The notes beneath the pieces were generated by a model. It was not told where the DNA came from, ran no database searches, and saw only the letters and a list, made by a program, of their open reading frames with translations. 44,076 bases of DNA, from assembly GCA_938005675.1 (NCBI GenBank), contig CALKXH010000104.1, positions 1 to 44,076 on the forward strand. Reading direction: 5' to 3'. How positions within the stretch are numbered: the stretch's first letter is position 1; the number at the start of each line of letters is the position of its first letter. Below, piece after piece: positions 24,498 through 32,955 of this stretch. The DNA comes from an uncultured Anaerolineae bacterium (GTDB lineage: Bacteria; Chloroflexota; Anaerolineae; Aggregatilineales; UBA2796). Both the position numbers and the translations under genes were made by a program.

Positions 24498-25654
24498 CCC
24501 GCCAGCACGCGCTCGTAGATGGCGTAGGTCTGGCGGGCGGTGCGCTCCCAGCTGAAGTTGCTGGCGCGCGCCAAGCCTAAGTTCTGCAAGCTGGCGTGCA
24601 GATCGTCTTGGATCAGCACCGCGATGATCGCCCCGCCCAGCGCCCGCGAGTCGTGCGGCGGCACGAGGTACGCCGCATCGCCCACCACCTCAGGCAAAGC
24701 GGACGCCTCCGCCGCCACCACCGGCGTGCCGCACGCCATCGCCTCCAGCGCGCCCAGCCCGAAGCCCTCATAGCGGCTCGGCATCACAAACAGACGCGCC
24801 ATGCGGTAGAGCGCGGGCTTATCCGCCTCATCGACCGCCCCGATCCAACGAATCCACTGCCCCAGCTCCGAGCGCGCCGCGATCTCGGCGGGCAAATCGG
24901 GGAAGCGCGCCGTCCCCCAACGTTTGGGCGGCGCGCCCGCCAAGACCAACGGATATTCATCGCCGACCGACGGTCCGACGTAGGTATAGGCTGCGATCAG
25001 CGCCCGCAAGTTCTTGCGCAGATCGAAGCCGCCCAAATACAGGGCGTAGGAGTCGGGCAGGTTGTACTTACGGCGCACTTCGGCGTCGCGCTCGGCGCCC
25101 AAGCGCGGATGAAAGCGCTCCGAGACGGCGAGCGGGATCGCCGTCACCATCTCGGCGGGCACGCCGATGTGCTGCACGATCTCCCCCTTAGAGAACTCGG
25201 AGTCGGTGATGATGTGCGCCACGCCTTGCGCCGAGGCGCGCACCAAGCCGAAGTACAGCCTGCCGCCCAAGCCGCCCTGATAGATCGGCAAGCTGAGCGG
25301 GATCACGTCGTGAATGGTGACCACGAGGCGGGCGGGCGAGCTGAGCGGCGCCGCCCAATACGGCACATGGGCGATATCCGCCTTGACCGCGCCGACCGCC
25401 TTCGGGAAGGCGCGCTGCTCAAACAGCACCTTGCCGATCTGCCCCTCGCCCGTCTTCAGATAGCGCGTCTGCACGCCCGCTGGCACGTCTTGGAGCGGCT
25501 GACTGCGCTGAGGCGCGATCAACGTCAGGCGCAAGTCGGCGTAAGGCGACTCGTTCTGGCGCAGCCACCACAAGGCGCGCACTAAGCCGCGCAGGTACTG
25601 TCCGCTGCCTGTGTAGGGCTGATCCCAGAACCAAGCGTTGAGGGCGATGTGCAT
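24494..25654 (-). CDS. Glycosyltransferase family 4 (GT-B fold)
   Basis: A 386-residue glycosyltransferase. The N-terminal half begins MHIALNAWFWDQPYTGSGQYL, with the Gly-rich acceptor-side loop. The C-terminal nucleotide-sugar domain has YLGGFDLRKNLRALIAAY and the retaining GT4 signature PSRYEGFGLGALEAMACGTP (E-x7-E), followed by VVAAEASALPEVVGDAAYLV. The acceptor and sugar are unknown; family members build cell-surface glycans or glycolipids. AGGAG upstream supports ATG 25654. It is monocistronic here and convergent with the HEAT gene, sharing a CTAG at the stops. A minus-strand TACAAT (25693-25688) could be its -10. Confidence 0.9.
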   Translation of the reverse strand: MHIALNAWFWDQPYTGSGQYLRGLVRALWWLRQNESPYADLRLTLIAPQRSQPLQDVPAGVQTRYLKTGEGQIGKVLFEQRAFPKAVGAVKADIAHVPYWAAPLSSPARLVVTIHDVIPLSLPIYQGGLGGRLYFGLVRASAQGVAHIITDSEFSKGEIVQHIGVPAEMVTAIPLAVSERFHPRLGAERDAEVRRKYNLPDSYALYLGGFDLRKNLRALIAAYTYVGPSVGDEYPLVLAGAPPKRWGTARFPDLPAEIAARSELGQWIRWIGAVDEADKPALYRMARLFVMPSRYEGFGLGALEAMACGTPVVAAEASALPEVVGDAAYLVPPHDSRALGGAIIAVLIQDDLHASLQNLGLARASNFSWERTARQTYAIYERVLAG

Positions 25655-25784
25655 GGTCGGCTCCTGTGTTGCATGTTCACTGCCTCAATTGTACAGCAGG
25701 GCGCGCCGTTTGACCGTCTGGCTGGGCAAAGCGCCCCGAACGCGGTAGAGTAGCGCTGATCGGCTGAAAAGAAAGCGAGCGCAT

Positions 25785-26513
<729 letters not shown>

Positions 26514-26519
26514 CGCGAT

Positions 26520-26548
26520 TTTACGCCGATGGCAAAACCTGTTATAGT
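26520..26548 (+). promoter_or_regulatory. Promoter of the HTH-HD-CHAD / ATPase / phosphodiesterase unit
   Basis: TTTACG (26520-26525), 17-base spacer, TATAGT (26543-26548). It begins directly after the ThuA stop and would give a leader of about 75 bases. Confidence 0.55.
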
Positions 26549-26572
26549 CTCCTGTGTAACCAGCTATTGGGC

Positions 26573-26613
26573 ATGGCGCAGACCTCGCTTGCGCCGCCAT
26601 ATTTTGATCTTTT
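26573..26613 (+). promoter_or_regulatory. Leader hairpin followed by T-rich stretch, possible attenuator
   Basis: GGCGCA (26575-26580) pairs with TGCGCC (26590-26595) around a 9-base loop, and flanking ATGGC/GCCAT may extend it past a small bulge. ATTTTGATCTTTT follows at 26601. It could stop transcription early ahead of ATG 26630. Confidence 0.3.
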
Positions 26614-26629
26614 GGGGTGAATTTGAAAC

Positions 26630-28408
26630 ATGGTGAAAGGGCAACGCACCTTATTAGCGCCCGAAGATGAAGACCGCTTGAAGCTGATCGCCGAGACTGC
26701 CTCGCCTGCGCTGCGCCAACGCGCCATCGCCATCCTCGCGTGGCACGACGGCGCCACCGCCGCCGAGACCGCCAAACGCACTGAACTCAGCGTCAATCAA
26801 GTCCAGTATTTGTGGCGGCAATACCGCCAAAAAGGACTCGATCTGTTCATGGTGGAGGACGACGCGCCCGCCCAACCGCAGGCCAGCGCGCCCGCGCCCG
26901 CCGCCGATGAGCGCATCGGGCTGGAGGCGCTCTGCCAGCACTATCAGGTCGATTTGGCGCACGCGCGGCATGTGGGCAGCCTTGCCGCCCAAATCTTCGA
27001 CGCCACTCAGAGCGTCCATCGCCTGCCGCCCACCCTGCGCCCCCTCTTGGAGGCAGCCGCGCTCGTCCACAACATCGCCTATGAGATCGACCCGCCCAAT
27101 CATCACCTGCGCGGGCGCGATATCCTGCTCAACACGCCCATTCGCGGCTTCTCCGATGACGAGCGGCGCATCCTCGCCTGCACCACCTCCTTCCATCGCA
27201 AAAAGGTCAACCCAGAAGCTGAACCCGTCTACATGGCGCTGCCCGAGGAGCTGCGCCGCGACGCTTTGGCGCTCTCCGCCATTTTACGGGTCGCCGATGG
27301 GCTCGATCACTCCCAGACGCAAAGCACCGCCATCGATGCGCTGCATCTGAACGCCGACGAAGTTGAGTTGATCGTCAGCGGGGCGCACGCCGCCGAAGAT
27401 GCCGCTCAAGCTCAGAAAAAAGCCGATCTGTGGGCGAAAGTTTTCCCGCTGACCGTGCGCGTGCTGCCCCTCGCGCCGGAGCCGAGCCAAAATTCCGACG
27501 CGCCGTCCCATCCGCCCATCCTCCAGCACATCGCCGAGCGCTCGGTCGGCTTGAGCCAGACCACCAGTATGGTGCGCGCCGGCAGGCTTTTCGCCTCGCA
27601 GACTCTAGAGCGCGTTGAGGCGTTGTTGTGGCACATGCAACGCGGCGAGCTGCACATCCTGCCCGCCCTCGCCCGCGAGGCTTTCCGCCTGACCGACGCC
27701 ATCGCCCTCGCCGACGCTAAGGAGCATCGCAAAGAGGCAAAATGGTTCGCCGACGCGGTCAATGAGGCGCGCCTGCTGCTCGCCCTAGCCGAGCGCGCCG
27801 CCATGCTGGCTGAAGACCCTCAAGAGCAGCTCGCCCTAGCCGAGCGCGTGCAAGCTTGGCAGGCAGAGGCGCGCGCCGCCTGCGCCGCCATCGATGTGGC
27901 GCGCTTCAAGCGCATGGCAGAGGGCTTGCGCCTGACCTTGAACGAAGATATCGACCCGAACGAGAAAGCTTTGGCGATCTACCACGTTGGCAAGCTGCTC
28001 TGGGAGCAGCTCACGGTGCTGCGCACGGTTATGGAGCAGGGGACGAGCGTGGATGATGCCCTCGCCGCTGTGCGCCGCCTGCAGGATTATCTGCTCGCCT
28101 TCCGCGATCTGCTCGGCGCGGAGGTCTCGCAAGTTTTGGATATGCTCACGCCGTTGGAGAACTACCTCGCCGCCATTCAAGTGGCGCAGGCGCTCATCGC
28201 CCGCTTAGAGCGCCTCCCCGCCGCTGCCGCGCCCAAGCGCGGGCGCAAAAAGAGCGCCCCGCCGCCGCCCGACGCCGCCATTGAAGCCCTGCGCGCCTCC
28301 CAAAACGAGCTGATCGAGATGCTAGCGGACTCGCTCTCCAGCGTCTGGGCGAGCGTGAACAGCCCGATCTTTCGGCGGGCGTTCGCCCTCGCCATCGCCG
28401 CGCCTTAG
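26630..28408 (+). CDS. HTH - Ppx/GppA-like HD - CHAD-like fusion protein
   Basis: A 592-residue multidomain protein. Residues about 25-73 form a helix-turn-helix of the IS630-transposase type (LRQRAIAILAWHDGATAAET, then NQVQYLWRQYRQKGLDLF). A Pro/Ala linker follows. Residues about 100-290 resemble the HD domain of exopolyphosphatases (His114, HNIAYEID, NHHLRGRDILLN, IRGFSDDERR, FHRKK, ILRVADGLDH). The HD pair itself is His147-Asn148, so metal chemistry may be lost. Residues about 300-545 are helical and CHAD-like (VRRLQDYLLAFRDLLG); CHAD domains bind polyphosphate. There is no transposase catalytic domain. GGGGTGA 9 bases upstream supports the start. It heads a unit with an ATPase and a phosphatase-fold enzyme. 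A polyphosphate-sensing regulator is plausible, but inferred. Confidence 0.65.
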   Translation: MVKGQRTLLAPEDEDRLKLIAETASPALRQRAIAILAWHDGATAAETAKRTELSVNQVQYLWRQYRQKGLDLFMVEDDAPAQPQASAPAPAADERIGLEALCQHYQVDLAHARHVGSLAAQIFDATQSVHRLPPTLRPLLEAAALVHNIAYEIDPPNHHLRGRDILLNTPIRGFSDDERRILACTTSFHRKKVNPEAEPVYMALPEELRRDALALSAILRVADGLDHSQTQSTAIDALHLNADEVELIVSGAHAAEDAAQAQKKADLWAKVFPLTVRVLPLAPEPSQNSDAPSHPPILQHIAERSVGLSQTTSMVRAGRLFASQTLERVEALLWHMQRGELHILPALAREAFRLTDAIALADAKEHRKEAKWFADAVNEARLLLALAERAAMLAEDPQEQLALAERVQAWQAEARAACAAIDVARFKRMAEGLRLTLNEDIDPNEKALAIYHVGKLLWEQLTVLRTVMEQGTSVDDALAAVRRLQDYLLAFRDLLGAEVSQVLDMLTPLENYLAAIQVAQALIARLERLPAAAAPKRGRKKSAPPPPDAAIEALRASQNELIEMLADSLSSVWASVNSPIFRRAFALAIAAP

Positions 28409-28422
28409 GAGCGCCTGTTGCC

Positions 28423-29505
28423 ATGAGTTACAACTACTACGCCCCGCCCATGCGCGAGCCCAAGCCGCGCCATCCGCTCGATTACCGCATGGCGCTGACC
28501 GCCAGCCTGCTGAGCGGCTTGAGTCGCGGCGAGTGCTGTGCGCTGGTCGGGGTGGGCAGCAGCGGCAAGTCGCGCTTCATGCTGCACCTGACCCGCCCTG
28601 AGACCGTCCAATATCATCTCGGCGACGACGCCTTCGCCCATTTCTTCGTCATGGTGGACTGCAACGCTTGGCTGGAGCGCAGCCCATGGGCGGCGTACGA
28701 GAGCGTCGCCTACAGTTTGGTCAGCGCTTTGCAAGGCGTGGAGAATCCGATCATTCAAAATGTGCGTCCGCGCCTAGAGAACGCCTACGATGCCATCGTG
28801 CGCGAGCGCGACATCGCTTTCCGCTATCTGACCAACGCCTTCGATGAGCTGATGCGCGGCACGCGCCTGAAGTTCACGCTCTGCTTCGATGAATTCGACT
28901 ACGTCATGGCGGAGTTCGACGCGCAGCTCTTCCGCAACTTGCGCGCCCTGCGCAACCGTTTCAAGTACCAGCTGACTTACCTCGTCACCACGCGCTACCC
29001 GTTGCCGCATCAGCGCCCGCCCGACCGTCGCGCCGAAGTCGAGGAATTCTATGAGCTGTTCGTCGATAACAGCTTCGCCATCGGACCCTACGACCTGAAA
29101 GATGCTGAGAGCATGATCAAGGAGCTGGAGGCGCGCTTGAACTTCCCGCTGCGCCACGAGACCCGCAACATGCTCATCGATATCTGCGGCGGGCATCCCG
29201 GCTTGATGCGCAGCGCCTTCAACCTGCTGGAGACCCTCAAAGAGCAGCCGACTCTTCCCAAGCGCATGGGCGAGCTGCTCATCAACGAGCAGATGACGTG
29301 GAAAGAGTGCCAGCGCATCTGGGAGTCGCTCATCGCGGCGGAGCGCGCCGCCTTGAAACGCCTCGCCAGCGGACGCAGCACCGCCCAAGACGAGCCGATC
29401 CTCGCCCAGCTGAAGGCGAAAGGCTTGGTGGTGGAAAAACAAGGGCAGGGACTGCGCGTCTTCAGCCTGATCGTGCAGGAGTTCGCCAAACAGCAGCCCG
29501 ATTAG
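28423..29505 (+). CDS. P-loop ATPase of the AAA/STAND type
   Basis: A 360-residue ATPase. Walker A is GVGSSGKS (43-50), and Walker B is TLCFDEFD (152-159) with adjacent acidic residues. A sensor-like LVTTRYPLP follows, then the helical region DLKDAESMIKELEARL and CGGHPGLMRSAFNLLE, which is the GxP-containing lid motif of archaeal-type and STAND NTPases. The C-terminal 70 residues look like a winged helix (ERAALKRLASGRSTAQDEP, then KGLVVEKQGQGLRVF). No signal peptide or membrane segment. The gene begins 15 bases after the HTH-HD-CHAD gene and ends 25 bases before the phosphodiesterase gene, so all three are one transcript. Function unknown; STAND-like ATPases act as switches. Confidence 0.75.
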   Translation: MSYNYYAPPMREPKPRHPLDYRMALTASLLSGLSRGECCALVGVGSSGKSRFMLHLTRPETVQYHLGDDAFAHFFVMVDCNAWLERSPWAAYESVAYSLVSALQGVENPIIQNVRPRLENAYDAIVRERDIAFRYLTNAFDELMRGTRLKFTLCFDEFDYVMAEFDAQLFRNLRALRNRFKYQLTYLVTTRYPLPHQRPPDRRAEVEEFYELFVDNSFAIGPYDLKDAESMIKELEARLNFPLRHETRNMLIDICGGHPGLMRSAFNLLETLKEQPTLPKRMGELLINEQMTWKECQRIWESLIAAERAALKRLASGRSTAQDEPILAQLKAKGLVVEKQGQGLRVFSLIVQEFAKQQPD

Positions 29506-29529
29506 CGCTCCAAGCGGAGAGGAAGCGCC

Positions 29530-30789
29530 GTGTTCAACCAAGATTCGATCCAGCAAGTCGATGCCGCCCGTTTCAACGCCGCCTTCGCCCGCCCGCTCTA
29601 CGAGGGCTATAGCTTCGCCCAAATTCCTAACACGGTGCGCTACCTCTTGACGGGCGAGGGCGATGGCTTGCCCCTCAAAGCTTTTGGAAGCTTGCCACAG
29701 CGCTACCGCAAAGTCGTCCTGCTCTTGCTGGATAGCTTCGGTTGGCGCTTCCTGATGCAGCACTACAAGGCTTATCCCGCCCTCAAGCGCTTCGCCGATG
29801 TCGGCGTGATCTCGAAGATCAGCGTCCAGTTCCCCTCCACCACGTCGGCGCACGTCACCACCATCAACAGCGGTCTGCCCGTCGGCGAGAGCGGCGTCTA
29901 CGAGTGGTTCTACTACGAGCCGAGTCTGGATGCGATCATCTCGCCGCTCACTTTCAGCTACGCCGGCACCCCGCGCGAGACCTTGCGCAACGTTGTCGCG
30001 CCCAAAGCCATCTTGCCGCAGCAAACCCTCTATCAGACGTTGGCGGCGCAGGGCGTGCAGAGCTACGTCTTGCAGGATAGCAGCATCGCCTTCTCCTCTT
30101 ACAGCAGGACGCTGACCGAAGGCGCTCAGATCGTCCCCTTTTACACGCTCTCGCAAGGCTTGCTGAACTTAGCGCAGTTGCTCAACAGCCTCAAAGCGCG
30201 CGCGTACGTCTTTTACTACTACGCTGCCCTCGATTCCATCGCGCACGGCTACGGGCCAGACTCAGCCCATCATCGCGCCGAGATCGATACGTTCTTCAAC
30301 GCGCTAGAGCGCATCTTCTTCGCCAATCTGGAGCGCGACGGCGAGACGCTCATCCTCCTGACCGCCGATCACGGGCAAGTCGAGGTCGATCCGACCACCA
30401 CGCGCTACCTCAACCGCGAGTTGCCGCACCTGACGCCGCTCCTGCGCACGGATCGGCGCGGCGCGCCGCTGGTGCCAGCTGGCTCCGCCCGCGACATGTT
30501 CCTGTACGTGAAGTCGGCGCACCTTGAGGAGGCACAGGCGATGCTCACGGCGCACTTGCGCGGCACTGCGGAGGTCTACCGCACGAGCGACCTGCTCGCT
30601 GAGGGCTTTTTCGGGGCGCGCTGCTCAGAGCTGTTCCGCCAGCGGCTGGGCGAGCTGGTCATCTTGCCTTACGCGCACGAATCGGTCTGGTGGTATGAGC
30701 AGGGTAAGTTCGAGCAGACTTTTCTGGGGCATCACGGCGGCTTGACGCCCGACGAGCTGCACAGCGTCTTCATGGCGTTGGCGCACTAG
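29530..30789 (+). CDS. Type I phosphodiesterase / alkaline-phosphatase-fold enzyme, cytosolic
   Basis: A 419-residue enzyme of the nucleotide pyrophosphatase / phosphodiesterase group. Metal-site residues in order: Asp68 in LLLDSFGW, nucleophile probably Thr105 in FPSTTSAHVTT, the Asp and His of LDSIAHGYGPDS, DH in LLTADHGQ, and the last His in GHHGGL. A complete site implies activity on a phosphodiester or pyrophosphate. There is no signal peptide, unlike many relatives, so the substrate should be intracellular. Start: GTG 29530 with GGAGAGG upstream. It is the third gene of the unit with the HTH-HD-CHAD protein and the ATPase. The natural substrate is unknown. Confidence 0.82.
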   Translation: MFNQDSIQQVDAARFNAAFARPLYEGYSFAQIPNTVRYLLTGEGDGLPLKAFGSLPQRYRKVVLLLLDSFGWRFLMQHYKAYPALKRFADVGVISKISVQFPSTTSAHVTTINSGLPVGESGVYEWFYYEPSLDAIISPLTFSYAGTPRETLRNVVAPKAILPQQTLYQTLAAQGVQSYVLQDSSIAFSSYSRTLTEGAQIVPFYTLSQGLLNLAQLLNSLKARAYVFYYYAALDSIAHGYGPDSAHHRAEIDTFFNALERIFFANLERDGETLILLTADHGQVEVDPTTTRYLNRELPHLTPLLRTDRRGAPLVPAGSARDMFLYVKSAHLEEAQAMLTAHLRGTAEVYRTSDLLAEGFFGARCSELFRQRLGELVILPYAHESVWWYEQGKFEQTFLGHHGGLTPDELHSVFMALAH

Positions 30790-30809
30790 CCCGCAGGGAT
30801 GGCACAGGC

Positions 30810-30838
30810 TTGCGCGGCGCGCCGCCTCAGGCTACAAT
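30810..30838 (+). promoter_or_regulatory. Promoter of the SH3-SGNH lipoprotein gene
   Basis: TTGCGC (30810-30815), 17-base spacer, TACAAT (30833-30838). Transcription would begin near 30845, which rules out translation from the ATG at 30799 and favours 30865. Confidence 0.6.
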
Positions 30839-30864
30839 GGCGCGCTCGGAGCGACCTCTTGCCT

Positions 30865-32154
30865 ATGATGCGCGCTTTTCATCGGCTCGGAGTGATGGCG
30901 GCGCTGCTGCTGAGCGCCTGCAGCGGCGCGCCCCTCAGCTTGCCGACGCCCACGCCCTTCGAAATCTTGATCTTGCCGCCCGCCCAGACCTTTGTGCCGA
31001 CGCCCACGCCCTCCCTCACGCCGACCGTTACCTCAACGCCGACGGTCACGCCCACGCCGACCGATACGCCACCGCCCAGCCCGACTCCGCCGCCTTCCTT
31101 CACGCCGCCAGCGGTCGCGCTGATCGGCGGCGCCATCGACTCGCGCATCTGCGATACCTGCCAGCCCTACCTGCGCGAGTCGCCCGGCACGGCGGGCAGA
31201 ATTCTCGGTCGGCTCGATCAGACCGTCACTTTTCGGGCGGTCGGGCGCAGCGCGGATAGCACCTGGCTGCAAGTCGAGCTGACGAATGACCCGCGTCGGC
31301 GCTTCGGTTGGGTCTTCCGCGCCCTGACCGCGCTGCGCGAGGCGGACGTCTCCGTTTTGCCCGTGACGGGCGAGGTGATCGACGTCACGCCCGCCCCGCC
31401 CAGCAGCGCCAGCAACCTGATCAGCGGCGTGAGCGCCAACGCCCGTCAAATCTTCCTGCGCGGGCAGAGCTTGGGCAATCAGGCGCACGTCTTCACGCGC
31501 GTCGGCGATAGCATCACTGCCTCGCCTTACTTTCTGCCCGCCTTCTCAGGGGGCGGCTACGATCTGGGCGCTTACCAGAACGAATTGTGGGAGACTGTGC
31601 GCTTCTACAGCGGCTTCGGGAGCGCCTCGCTGGCGGCGGGCAACGGCTGGGGCGCTGATCGCATCCTGCAAAATGGCTACAACGCCCCGGAGGTATGCGG
31701 CAGTGAGCCGCCTTTGGTCTGCGAGTATCGCCTTCGCAAGCCCGCCGTCGCCCTGATCATGATCGGCACGAACGACTCAGGCGGCGTCGATCCCGCCGTT
31801 TACGAGCGCAACCTGAGCCGCATCGTGGAGCTCTCCATCGAGATGGGCGTGATTCCCGTCCTCAGCACCATCCCGCCCAAGCTCAACGACGCTTGGAACG
31901 GCGAGCGCGCCCTGCAATGGAACGCCATCATCAAGAACGTGGCGCGCCGCTACGACGTGCCGCTGATGGATTACTGGCTCGCCCTGCAGAGCGCGCCCAA
32001 TTACGGCATCGATGCCGATGGCATTCACCCATCGGCGCCGTCGGATGGCAACACGCTGCGCTTCACGCCGGAGGGCTTGCGCTATGGCTACACCATCCGC
32101 AATCTGGTGGCGCTGCAAGCGCTGGATGCGCTGCGCCGTTACGTCCTGTACTGA
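30865..32154 (+). CDS. Lipoprotein with SH3-like and SGNH/GDSL hydrolase domains
   Basis: A 429-residue exported protein. From ATG 30865 (or 30868) the start MMRAFHRLGVMAALLLSAC gives a signal peptide with lipobox LLSAC. A Pro/Thr linker follows, then a bacterial SH3-like domain (about residues 85-165, PYLRESPGTAGRILGRLDQT, then GWVFRALTAL), and the SGNH hydrolase domain. Hydrolase blocks are present: GDSITAS (Ser), GTNDSGG (Asn) and DGIHPSAP (Asp/His). It is likely an esterase or deacetylase acting on wall or surface glycans, with the SH3 part binding the wall; this is inferred from architecture. The in-frame ATG at 30799 precedes the promoter and would bury the signal peptide. The hairpin after the stop is mainly a terminator for the facing gene. 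Confidence 0.8.
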   Translation: MMRAFHRLGVMAALLLSACSGAPLSLPTPTPFEILILPPAQTFVPTPTPSLTPTVTSTPTVTPTPTDTPPPSPTPPPSFTPPAVALIGGAIDSRICDTCQPYLRESPGTAGRILGRLDQTVTFRAVGRSADSTWLQVELTNDPRRRFGWVFRALTALREADVSVLPVTGEVIDVTPAPPSSASNLISGVSANARQIFLRGQSLGNQAHVFTRVGDSITASPYFLPAFSGGGYDLGAYQNELWETVRFYSGFGSASLAAGNGWGADRILQNGYNAPEVCGSEPPLVCEYRLRKPAVALIMIGTNDSGGVDPAVYERNLSRIVELSIEMGVIPVLSTIPPKLNDAWNGERALQWNAIIKNVARRYDVPLMDYWLALQSAPNYGIDADGIHPSAPSDGNTLRFTPEGLRYGYTIRNLVALQALDALRRYVLY

Positions 32155-32182
32155 CGAAAACTGCCTCCCGCTTGGGAGGCAG
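32155..32182 (-). terminator. Terminator of the RRM gene, possibly bidirectional
   Basis: Perfect 9-bp stem CTGCCTCCC / GGGAGGCAG with GCTT loop (32161-32182). On the minus strand it is followed by TTTTC. On the plus strand only CTTGTAG follows, so termination of the SGNH gene is weaker. Confidence 0.75.
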
Positions 32183-32206
32183 CTTGTAGGCTGAGCGAAA
32201 AGAGAC

Positions 32207-32545
32207 CTAGAAGCGGCTACGACGCATCCCGCCGCCGCGATCGCCGCGATCGCGGTCGCGGTTGCCGCGATTGCCGTTGAAATCATCGCGGCGGTCGGTG
32301 CGCGGGCGCGCCTCATTGACCGTCAACTTGCGGTTATCCAGCATGTAGCCGTCAAAGCGCTTGATCGCCTCACGTCCGCCCTCTTCGGTCGCCATTTCCA
32401 CGAAGCCGAAGCCGCGCGAGCGCCCGGTCTCCCGATCCATGATGATAGCGACATCCACGACCTCGCCCGCCTCCGCGAAAAGCGCGCGAACGTTCTCCTG
32501 CGTGGAGTTATACGACAAGTTACCCACGTACAACTTCTTAGCCAT
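32207..32545 (-). CDS. Single-RRM RNA-binding protein with Gly/Arg-rich tail
   Basis: A 112-residue protein. One RNA recognition motif spans residues 1-80: RNP2 is LYVGNL near the start and RNP1 is RGFGFVEM. The tail is rich in Arg, Gly, Asp and Asn (NRGNRDRDRGDRGGG), typical of the cyanobacterial Rbp/cold-induced type. It binds single-stranded RNA. Start: ATG 32545 (MAKKLYVGNL), with AGGAG directly upstream; the frame stays open for another 43 codons to 32674, but that stretch has no ribosome binding site and no similarity. A long leader of about 195 bases separates it from its promoter, as is usual for cold-responsive genes. Confidence 0.92.
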   Translation of the reverse strand: MAKKLYVGNLSYNSTQENVRALFAEAGEVVDVAIIMDRETGRSRGFGFVEMATEEGGREAIKRFDGYMLDNRKLTVNEARPRTDRRDDFNGNRGNRDRDRGDRGGGMRRSRF

Positions 32546-32741
32546 TCGGCTGTTCTCCTGACTGACTGACAAAAATGAACGAGCGATAGAGTTTCGAACG
32601 GACGAGCCTTCAGACAACGAGCGCAGCAGACTTCGAACGCGGGCGCTTGAGGAGGCGAGTATGCCTCCGGCCACGCCGTACTCACCGAAAACGCGGATGC
32701 TCTGATTGTGGACGTGCTACTTTCTCTTTCAAACTCTATCA
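32546..32741 (-). promoter_or_regulatory. Long 5' leader of the RRM gene
   Basis: The stretch from the predicted transcription start (about 32741) to the ribosome binding site holds no supported gene. Its length resembles regulatory leaders of cold-shock and Rbp genes. No known riboswitch was recognised. Confidence 0.4.
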
Positions 32742-32747
32742 GGTCAG

Positions 32748-32776
32748 ATTATGACACACTTTTGGAAGCTTGTAAA
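32748..32776 (-). promoter_or_regulatory. Promoter of the RRM gene
   Basis: On the minus strand TTTACA (32776-32771), 17-base spacer, CATAAT (32753-32748). It is the best promoter match upstream of the RRM gene. The gap between the RRM gene and nadK (32546-32955, 410 bases) holds this promoter, the long leader and the nadK promoter. Confidence 0.6.
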
Positions 32777-32855
32777 CAGGCAAAGTCAAGCTTCAGACCC
32801 CCAATTTGTCAGACTTGCCAATTGGCGAGGACGCATGTGCCGCCTCAGGACGCTC

Positions 32856-32919
32856 TTGCCCCTTGCGAACGGATGTGCTAGGATTGGGGCGGCAAGCGGG
32901 AGGGCGCTTGCGCTATAAT
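32856..32919 (+). promoter_or_regulatory. nadK promoter region with two candidate -10 elements
   Basis: TTGCCC (32856-32861), 17 bases, TAGGAT (32879-32884) is one candidate. A perfect TATAAT at 32914-32919 lies closer to the gene but has no good -35. A palindrome GCCAATTGGC is at 32817-32826. Either start would serve nadK at 32956. Confidence 0.4.
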
Positions 32920-32955
32920 CGTAGCTGAGCAGCCCGCCACACTGAGGTTTTGAGC

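Noticed and set aside
26700..26850. Transposase fragment suggested by the IS630-type HTH
   Set aside because: The HTH is in frame with a long intact protein, there is no DDE domain, and no terminal inverted repeats were seen.
28774..30156. 460-codon minus-strand frame across the ATPase and phosphodiesterase genes
   Set aside because: It spans two well-supported plus-strand genes and has no recognisable domain or ribosome binding site.
30799..30864. Earlier ATG for the SH3-SGNH lipoprotein
   Set aside because: It lies upstream of the -10 element and would place 22 residues before the signal peptide.
32546..32674. Longer N-terminus of the RRM protein
   Set aside because: No ribosome binding site and no similarity; AGGAG sits directly before ATG 32545.
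32706..32918. 70-codon plus-strand frame in the gap before nadK
   Set aside because: It crosses both promoters, lacks a ribosome binding site and has no recognisable content.
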